DNA from: Pseudomonadota bacterium
GTDB lineage: Bacteria; Pseudomonadota; Alphaproteobacteria; Micropepsales; Micropepsaceae
NCBI GenBank assembly: GCA_023427355.1
Contig: JAEZBK010000056.1
Coordinates: 1-8,137, forward strand
DNA length: 8,137 nucleotides
Reading direction: 5' to 3'
Each line of letters begins with the position of its first letter. Within the stretch, counting starts at the first letter, position 1. The notes under the pieces are model-generated. The model saw only the letters and a list, made by a program, of their open reading frames with translations, searched no databases and had not been told where the DNA came from. Shown here in pieces: positions 5,885 through 8,137 of the stretch. Made by a program: the position numbers and the translations under genes.

Positions 5885-7096
5885 ATGGCGGACGTCGCAT
5901 TTCATCGGCGTGTGTTTCGGCGTAACTGGTGGAGCAAGACCAAGATTGCCGTCGCGGCAATGTTGGTGCTGGGCCTTGGCGCGCTGCTGCTCTGGCCGCG
6001 CGGCCCCGGCGTGGAATATGAAACCGCGAAAATCGCCCGTGGCGGCCTGACCGTCACCGTCAACGCCACCGGCACCCTGCAGCCGGGCAACAAGGTGGAT
6101 GTCGGCACCGAAGTGTCCGGCAAGGTGGACCAGATCCTGGTGGATTCCAACGACCGGGTGAAGAAGGGCCAGCTGATGGCGGTGATCAACACCGACACGG
6201 TCCGCGCCCAGCTCGAACAATATCGCGCCACCCTGGCGCAGGCGCGCGCAGCGCTCGCCACCGCCCGCGCCACGGTCCAGCAGAACGAAGCCAAGCGCGC
6301 CCGCTATCGCGCCCTGTCCACCAGCGGCGCGACCTCGACGCAGGAGCTTCAGACCGCCGAGGCCGATTATGCCCGCGCCCTGGCCAGCGTCGCCGAAGCC
6401 GAGGGCCGCATCCAGAGCGCCCAGGCCCAGATCAGCAACAGCCAGACCCAGATCGGCAAGGCGCAGGTGACCGCGCCGATCGACGGCGTGGTCCTCAGCC
6501 GCGCCGTCTCCGTCGGCCAGACCGTGCAGGCCTCGTTCAGCGCGCCGGTGCTGTTCACCCTGGCCAGCGACCTGGCGGTGATGCAGTTGTCGGTGGACAT
6601 CGATGAAGCCGATATCGGCACCGTCAAGGAAGGCCAGAAGGCCACCTTCACCGTCGATGCGTTCCCCAACCGCAAGTTCAACGCCGAACTGGTCACGCTC
6701 TACAATTCGCCCACCACCACCAACGGCGTCGTCACCTTTCCCGGCTCCCTGCTGGTGGACAACCGCTCGCTGCTGTTGCGGCCGGGCCTGACCGCCACCG
6801 CCGAGATCCTGGTGGCCCAGGTCAAGGATGTGCTGCTGGTGCCCAATCCCGCGCTGCGCTTCACCCCGCCCCCGGCGGCGCTGGGCAACAAGCCCGCGCC
6901 CGACGCGCCCAAATCGGGCGAAGGCCGCCAGGCGGGCCGCGTCTGGGCGTTGGTCAATGGCCGGCCCGAGCCGCGCGACCTGGTGCTGGGCCGCACCAAT
7001 GGCCTGCTGACCGAAATCGTGTCCGGCAAGCTGGTCGTGGGCGACACCATCATCACCGACCTGAAATCCATGACCCGCCGGGCACAGGGCCAGTGA
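5885..7096 (+). CDS. MacA-like periplasmic adaptor subunit (membrane fusion protein)
   Basis: A 403-residue HlyD/MacA-family adaptor that links an inner-membrane ABC pump to a TolC-type outer-membrane channel. A basic N-terminus is followed by one membrane anchor (about 20-37) with no lipobox Cys. The first half of the lipoyl domain lies around 60-100 (GTEVSGKVDQILVDSNDRVKKGQ). An Ala/Gln-rich coiled-coil hairpin spans about 104-193. The second lipoyl half follows at about 195-220 (VTAPIDGVVLSRAVSVGQTV). Beta-barrel and membrane-proximal domains come next, broken by a Pro-rich insert near 320-345 (RFTPPPAALGNKPAPDAP). At the hairpin tip R140, L144 and S151 fit the R-x3-L-x6-S motif used for TolC docking. 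ATG 5885 was preferred to GTG 5876 because AGGGG at 5870-5874 is correctly spaced only for the ATG. The stop overlaps the ATPase start (GTGA). The substrate of the pump is unknown. Confidence 0.88.
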   Translation: MADVAFHRRVFRRNWWSKTKIAVAAMLVLGLGALLLWPRGPGVEYETAKIARGGLTVTVNATGTLQPGNKVDVGTEVSGKVDQILVDSNDRVKKGQLMAVINTDTVRAQLEQYRATLAQARAALATARATVQQNEAKRARYRALSTSGATSTQELQTAEADYARALASVAEAEGRIQSAQAQISNSQTQIGKAQVTAPIDGVVLSRAVSVGQTVQASFSAPVLFTLASDLAVMQLSVDIDEADIGTVKEGQKATFTVDAFPNRKFNAELVTLYNSPTTTNGVVTFPGSLLVDNRSLLLRPGLTATAEILVAQVKDVLLVPNPALRFTPPPAALGNKPAPDAPKSGEGRQAGRVWALVNGRPEPRDLVLGRTNGLLTEIVSGKLVVGDTIITDLKSMTRRAQGQ

Positions 7097-7815
7097 GCGG
7101 TCCGCTGATCCAGTTCCGCAAGGTCTGGAAGACCTATGGCAAGGGCGAGGCGACGGTGAATGCCCTGGCGGGCGTGGACCTCGTCATCCAGGCGGGCGAG
7201 TTCGTCGCCGTGCTGGGCCCCTCCGGCTCGGGCAAGTCCACCTGCATGAACATCCTGGGCGCGCTCGATACGCCCAGCGCCGGGCATTACTTTTTCGACG
7301 GCGTGGATGTGGGCACCCTCAGCCGCGACCAGCGCGCCATCTTCCGGCGCGACAATATCGGCTTTGTCTTCCAGGGCTTCAACCTGCTCAAGCGCACCTC
7401 GGCGCTCGAAAACCTCGAATTGCCGCTGATCTATCGCGGCGTGCCGGTGGCCGAACGCCGCCGCATGGCGCTGGAAACGCTGGATCGCGTCGGCCTGGCC
7501 GATCGCGCCCATCACACCGCGTCCGAGCTGTCGGGCGGCCAGCAGCAGCGCGTCGCCATCGCCCGCGCGCTCGTCACCAACCCCAAGGTGATCTTCGCCG
7601 ACGAACCCACCGGCAATCTCGACAGCCACCGCACGCACGAGATCATGGGCTTCTTCAGCAAACTGAACCGCACCGCCGGCCTGACCATCGTGATGGTCAC
7701 GCATGAGGAAGACGTCGCCGCCTATGCCGGCCGCCAGGTCCGCTTCCGCGACGGGCTGATCGAATCCGACACGGTCAATCCCAATCCGACCCGCGCGGGG
7801 GCGGTCCCGGCATGA
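7093..7815 (+). CDS. MacB/LolD-type ABC transporter ATPase
   Basis: A 240-residue soluble nucleotide-binding subunit that powers the export complex from the cytoplasmic side. All ABC motifs are intact: Walker [10 protein letters not shown] (42-50), Q-loop Q94 in FVFQGFNLL, signature LSGGQQQR (146-153), Walker B VIFADEP (166-172, catalytic E171), D-loop NLDS, and H204 in VTHEE. The [14 protein letters not shown] and EPTGNLDS sequences are typical of the MacB/LolD/FtsE group. The GTG start overlaps the adaptor stop (GTGA), with AGGG at 7086-7089 only 3 bases upstream, so translational coupling is likely. Unlike E. coli MacB, where ATPase and permease are fused, this chain ends 35 residues after the H-loop and the permease is a separate gene. 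Confidence 0.93.
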   Translation: MSGPLIQFRKVWKTYGKGEATVNALAGVDLVIQAGEFVAVLGPSGSGKSTCMNILGALDTPSAGHYFFDGVDVGTLSRDQRAIFRRDNIGFVFQGFNLLKRTSALENLELPLIYRGVPVAERRRMALETLDRVGLADRAHHTASELSGGQQQRVAIARALVTNPKVIFADEPTGNLDSHRTHEIMGFFSKLNRTAGLTIVMVTHEEDVAAYAGRQVRFRDGLIESDTVNPNPTRAGAVPA

Positions 7816-8137
7816 TGATGGACACCATCGCACTGGCCCTGCGCGAGCTGCGCCGCAACCTGATGCGCGCGCTTTTGACCACGCTGGGCATCGTCATCGG
7901 CGTTTCCTCGGTCATCGCCATGGTGACGATGGGCAATGGCGCGACCGCCAACATCACCAGCGAAATCGAATCCATGGGCCGCAACCTGCTGATCCTGACG
8001 CCCAATGCGCCGGGCGGCGGCGGCCAGGCCCAGCCGCGCCGCTTCACCGACGCCGATGTCGCCGCCATCCGCCGCGACATTCCGGGCCTGCGCGCGGTGT
8101 CGCCGGAAACCGGCGCCAGCGCCACGGTGGTCGCCGC
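7812..8137 (+). CDS. FtsX/MacB-type ABC transporter permease, 5' part
   Basis: The first 108 codons of a permease that continues past the window end. The N-terminus is the standard MacB layout: a short amphipathic segment (ALALRELRRNLMRALLTTLG), then the first membrane helix (IVIGVSSVIAMVTMG). After that comes the beginning of the periplasmic MacB_PCD domain (GATANITSEIESMGRNLLILTP), a Gly-rich loop, and FTDADVAAIRRDIPGLRAVSP. Three consecutive ATG codons open the gene (7812, 7815, 7818); the first overlaps the ATPase stop as ATGA, and a G-rich stretch at 7797-7804 may act as the ribosome site. The adaptor, ATPase and permease order is that of a split MacAB exporter. The remaining three membrane helices should lie to the right of the window. 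Confidence 0.9.
   Translation, partial: MMMDTIALALRELRRNLMRALLTTLGIVIGVSSVIAMVTMGNGATANITSEIESMGRNLLILTPNAPGGGGQAQPRRFTDADVAAIRRDIPGLRAVSPETGASATVVA

Noticed and set aside
1..8137. Mobile element, defence system or CRISPR
   Set aside because: No transposase, integrase, toxin-antitoxin pair, spaced repeats or tRNA-like attachment site was seen; composition is uniform across the window.

Overview
The window is GC-rich DNA (roughly two thirds G+C by eye) with tightly packed genes and strong G/C preference at third codon positions. Together with the gene families this suggests an alphaproteobacterium; the order cannot be fixed from sequence alone. No tRNA, rRNA, CRISPR array, insertion sequence or phage gene is visible.

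Left part (1-2346, plus strand): a probable divergent gene leaves the window at its left edge. After a short regulatory gap come a Wzx-type polysaccharide flippase and a NodB-type polysaccharide deacetylase, joined by a 4-base ATGA overlap. The deacetylase has no export signal, so the pair may modify and then translocate a lipid-linked glycan. Middle part (2410-4469, minus strand): two genes facing the first pair, again joined by ATGA. They encode a cupin-8/JmjC-like Fe(II)/2-oxoglutarate oxygenase and a CelD/BcsL-type (Acetyltransf_6) N-acyltransferase. A hairpin in the 63-base convergent gap may end both transcripts. These four genes look like part of a cell-surface glycan locus, but which glycan is unknown.

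Right part (4582-8137, plus strand): an FMN-dependent 2-hydroxy-acid dehydrogenase is transcribed away from the oxygenase gene. Its promoter-like element is placed so that the mRNA could be leaderless. After a 130-base gap begins a three-gene MacAB-type export operon: a periplasmic adaptor with the TolC-docking RLS motif, a stand-alone ATPase, and a FtsX/MacB-type permease cut off by the window end. These genes are also joined by 4-base overlaps (GTGA, ATGA).

Most families here are well known. The parts most worth a second look are the coupled oxygenase-acyltransferase pair, the regulatory sequences in the two divergent gaps, and the substrate of the dehydrogenase.
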